A stretch of DNA of 64,000 nt from Streptomyces sp. NBC_00483 (GTDB lineage Bacteria; Actinomycetota; Actinomycetes; Streptomycetales; Streptomycetaceae), in assembly GCF_036013745.1 (NCBI RefSeq), contig NZ_CP107880.1, positions 10,168,001 through 10,232,000 on the forward strand, in the 5' to 3' direction. Positions 62,526 through 64,000 of this stretch are shown piece after piece; position 1 is the stretch's first letter; the number at the start of each line of letters is the position of its first letter. The position numbers and the translations under genes were made by a program. The notes below the pieces were generated by a model. That model was not told where the DNA came from, ran no database searches, and saw only the letters and a program-made list of their open reading frames with translations.

Positions 62526-62743
62526 TCAAGCGCCTGAAGAAGCTCGGTGCGATGCCCGCCACCACTGGCGGCGTCGCCGCTGGCGGGGTCGGCGGCAGCA
62601 CCTGGAGCGGATTCGGTTCCGATGTCGCCGTGGTCATGCCGTGGTGGCTGTGGGCCCTCTTGGGGGCCGTCCTCTGCGCGCTGTTCGTGGCCACCGTCAA
62701 GAACATCCGTGACGCACTCAGTCTGGCAAAGGCGAACCGATGA
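62522..62743 (+). CDS. Small membrane protein 6, Gly-WWL type
   Basis: A 73-residue paralogue of protein 4: basic MIKRLKKLGAM, Gly-rich GGVAAGGVGGSTWSGFGS, one helix VVMPWWLWALLGAVLCALFV and the shared end VKNIRDALSLAKANR. The GTG start and stop both overlap neighbours by four bases. Confidence 0.78.
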   Translation: MIKRLKKLGAMPATTGGVAAGGVGGSTWSGFGSDVAVVMPWWLWALLGAVLCALFVATVKNIRDALSLAKANR

Positions 62744-63162
62744 AGCCGCGTGCCAAACGGCGGCTCAAGTTCGTGGGTGTGGTTGCGGACCCGCCGAAGC
62801 CGCTCACCGTCCTGGAGATCGTGGTGAACGTTGCCACGGTCGTCATGGTCTTCGGCGCCCTCGGGTTCATCACCGGCAAGTGGGACATGGCGATCGGCGC
62901 GGGCGTCAGCGGCACGGGGGTCCACCTCCTGTTCCAGTGGTGGTGGCGCCGTTCCGACCGGCCGGAGCACAACGAGGGCGAAGATGGGGAAGCCCACGAG
63001 GCTCGTCCTGTACGCCTTGGTCGTGTTCGCCGTTCTGGGCGCCATCGGAGCCGTCACGGGAAAGTGGAACGCCGTCATCAACGGCGGGTGCATTTTTCTC
63101 GGCTCCGTGGGCTGGAACTACTTCCACGCCCGGCGCATCGAGCAGCGCGGGAACGACGATGA
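62740..63162 (+). CDS. Small membrane protein 7, C-terminus probably read through
   Basis: The frame gives 140 residues, but only the first 80 are convincing: basic KPRAKRRLK, helix LEIVVNVATVVMVFGALGF, ITGKWDMAIGAGV, helix SGTGVHLLFQWWWRR, then SDRPEHNEGED. From about 62984 on, codon bias switches to another frame (protein 8), so the natural stop was probably lost and the tail (RPVRLGRVRRSGRHRSRHG) is shadow sequence. The frame ends in an ATGA junction with the following start. Confidence 0.65.
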   Translation: MKPRAKRRLKFVGVVADPPKPLTVLEIVVNVATVVMVFGALGFITGKWDMAIGAGVSGTGVHLLFQWWWRRSDRPEHNEGEDGEAHEARPVRLGRVRRSGRHRSRHGKVERRHQRRVHFSRLRGLELLPRPAHRAARERR

Positions 63163-63169
63163 TCATTAA
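62984..63169 (+). CDS. Small membrane protein 8 of the overlapping cluster
   Basis: A 61-residue protein nested within the extended frame of protein 7: helix LVLYALVVFAVLGAIGAVTG, GKWNAVINGGCIFLG, SVGWNYFHARRIEQRGNDDDH. It is paralogous to protein 7 around the TGKWxxxI motif. High third-position GC supports this frame over the overlapping one. Confidence 0.7.
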   Translation: MGKPTRLVLYALVVFAVLGAIGAVTGKWNAVINGGCIFLGSVGWNYFHARRIEQRGNDDDH

Positions 63170-63444
63170 CGTCCTGGTCCGGATCATGTACGCGCTCATC
63201 CTCGGCGGCCTTCGGTGCCATCACCGTCGCCGTCTGCGCTGTCTGGAACCTGCGCCGGGCCACGGTGTACCGCGACAAACGGCTTGGCAGCTCCGGCACC
63301 CGTATCAGCCGGTTCCTGGCCACGCGTACCGGCCTCGCCGTCATGCTCGTAGTGCTGGCGCTGGCCATGGCGCTCTTCATGCTCGGCTGGGGCAATGTCC
63401 CACGCGGGACGCCTCCGGGAAGTGCGGCATGCCCAGCCACATGA
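63159..63444 (+). pseudogene. Small membrane protein 9, frameshifted
   Basis: Reading begins ATG 63159 (IINVLVRIMYALILGGL). At about 63200 the coding signal moves by one base into FGAITVAVCAVWNLRRATVY and continues with TGLAVMLVVLALAMALFMLGWGN to a stop at 63442-63444. Together they form one two-helix protein of about 95 residues interrupted by a one-base indel. Confidence 0.62.
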
Positions 63445-63515
63445 ACTGGTAGCCAAGCAGGGAGCCTGGCCCCCCTGTCCGGGAATCGCGACCATTACGG
63501 CCGCTCCCGAAGTTT

Positions 63516-63755
63516 CTACTCCTCCTGCTTCGGTGGGTTCCGAGTGACCTGACGGAGCTGCTTCTCGACGTCGAACCGGTTGAGGTCGCTTTTGAACGCG
63601 TACATGGAGACCGCATCCTGTGCCCTCGCCGCGGCCTCGAACCAGACCTCGCGTTGCTTCTCGCGTTCATCATCATCGAGGTGCTCGAGCTTCCGGCCCT
63701 CGTCGTCGGCCGAGTGGAGGCGCGATACGGCGGCAGAGCTCCACAACCGGATCAT
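63516..63755 (-). CDS. Small charged hypothetical protein
   Basis: A 79-residue soluble protein with a helical, strongly charged middle (DDEGRKLEHLDDDEREKQREVW, shortened here to its core LEHLDDDEREKQ) and SMYAFKSDLNRFDVEKQLRQV. Its ATG overlaps the stop of the upstream small gene by four bases (ATGA). No family recognised. It converges with the membrane-protein cluster. Confidence 0.6.
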   Translation of the reverse strand: MIRLWSSAAVSRLHSADDEGRKLEHLDDDEREKQREVWFEAAARAQDAVSMYAFKSDLNRFDVEKQLRQVTRNPPKQEE

Positions 63756-63961
63756 CGTCGGCGGAGCGAGGTCGGGTCAGCTCGGATCCGTCCGCAGCTG
63801 CCCGGTGGCGGGGCCGCGGGAGCCAGGGTGACGCCATGGGCTGCTGCGAGGCGGATGACTGCATCCTCGAAGGCCGTGATGTTCTTCCCCGTCGGGCCTT
63901 CGGAGCGGGCCCTTGCAGAGGCGGCGTTCAATTCGGCCTGAGCTGCTTCCTTTCCCTCCAT
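63752..63961 (-). CDS. Small hypothetical protein
   Basis: A 69-residue frame: EGKEAAQAELNAASARARSE, GKNITAFEDAVIRLAAAHGV, then a Pro/Arg-rich end. The ATGA coupling to the next gene supports translation. It may be the first gene of a two-gene unit on the minus strand. Function unknown. Confidence 0.52.
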   Translation of the reverse strand: MEGKEAAQAELNAASARARSEGPTGKNITAFEDAVIRLAAAHGVTLAPAAPPPGSCGRIRADPTSLRRR

Positions 63962-64000
63962 GCTGCGACTTTATGAGAGGAAGCTCGGCTGACCGGTGCG

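Noticed and set aside
61315..63444. Prophage holin/lysis cassette
   Set aside because: No endolysin, capsid, integrase or attachment site nearby, and too many one-type membrane genes; left as unknown.

Overview
The window looks like a Streptomyces (or very close relative) chromosome arm. It is very GC-rich, with strong third-position GC in the coding frames, frequent GTG and TTG starts, and lineage markers: a tap-tpg telomere-replication pair, a conservon (cvnA-D plus cytochrome P450), CspA, a soluble-tail Ser/Thr kinase, and MerR, ROK, LacI, GntR and STAND regulators. No tRNA, rRNA or CRISPR array was seen.

Left part (1-32.9 kb) is catabolic and mostly intact. 0.2-7.1 kb: a sugar locus of GH2 glycosidase, YesL-like protein, two ABC permeases and a lipoprotein binding protein, opposed by a LacI regulator. 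7.2-19.8 kb: an amine/amino-acid block with GntR, three APC permeases, a class III aminotransferase, an NCS1 permease, a flavin amine oxidase, an XRE-TetR fusion regulator and a DctA-type symporter. 20.2-29.3 kb: a mannoside locus of GH130-like secreted protein, GH38 alpha-mannosidase, ABC permeases and binding protein, opposed by a ROK regulator. Both ABC systems lack an ATPase gene, as is usual where MsiK is shared. Then come a DUF3291 protein with a SufR-like regulator and a Ser/Thr kinase.

Middle part (33-53.9 kb) is accessory and eroded: a STAND regulator with two in-frame amber stops, two IS5-family elements inserted back to back, an older IS relic, an IstB relic, a chimeric MFS/deacetylase pseudogene, and several short-period tandem arrays. 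The intact genes here are tap and tpg, a methyltransferase, a MerR-SDR pair with a perfect operator palindrome, alpha/beta hydrolases, a secreted duplicated-domain protein, an LAETG surface protein, CspA and an AraC regulator. The tap-tpg pair and the mobile debris suggest a subtelomeric or linear-plasmid-derived setting.

Right part (54.1-64 kb): a conservon whose roadblock protein carries two domains and whose first P450 lacks the ExxR motif. It is followed by a second, normal P450 overlapping an enoyl-CoA hydratase-like gene. After an Imm49 relic comes the most unusual element: a run of about nine tiny, stop-start-overlapping membrane-protein genes (61.3-63.4 kb) with paralogous pairs and no recognised function.
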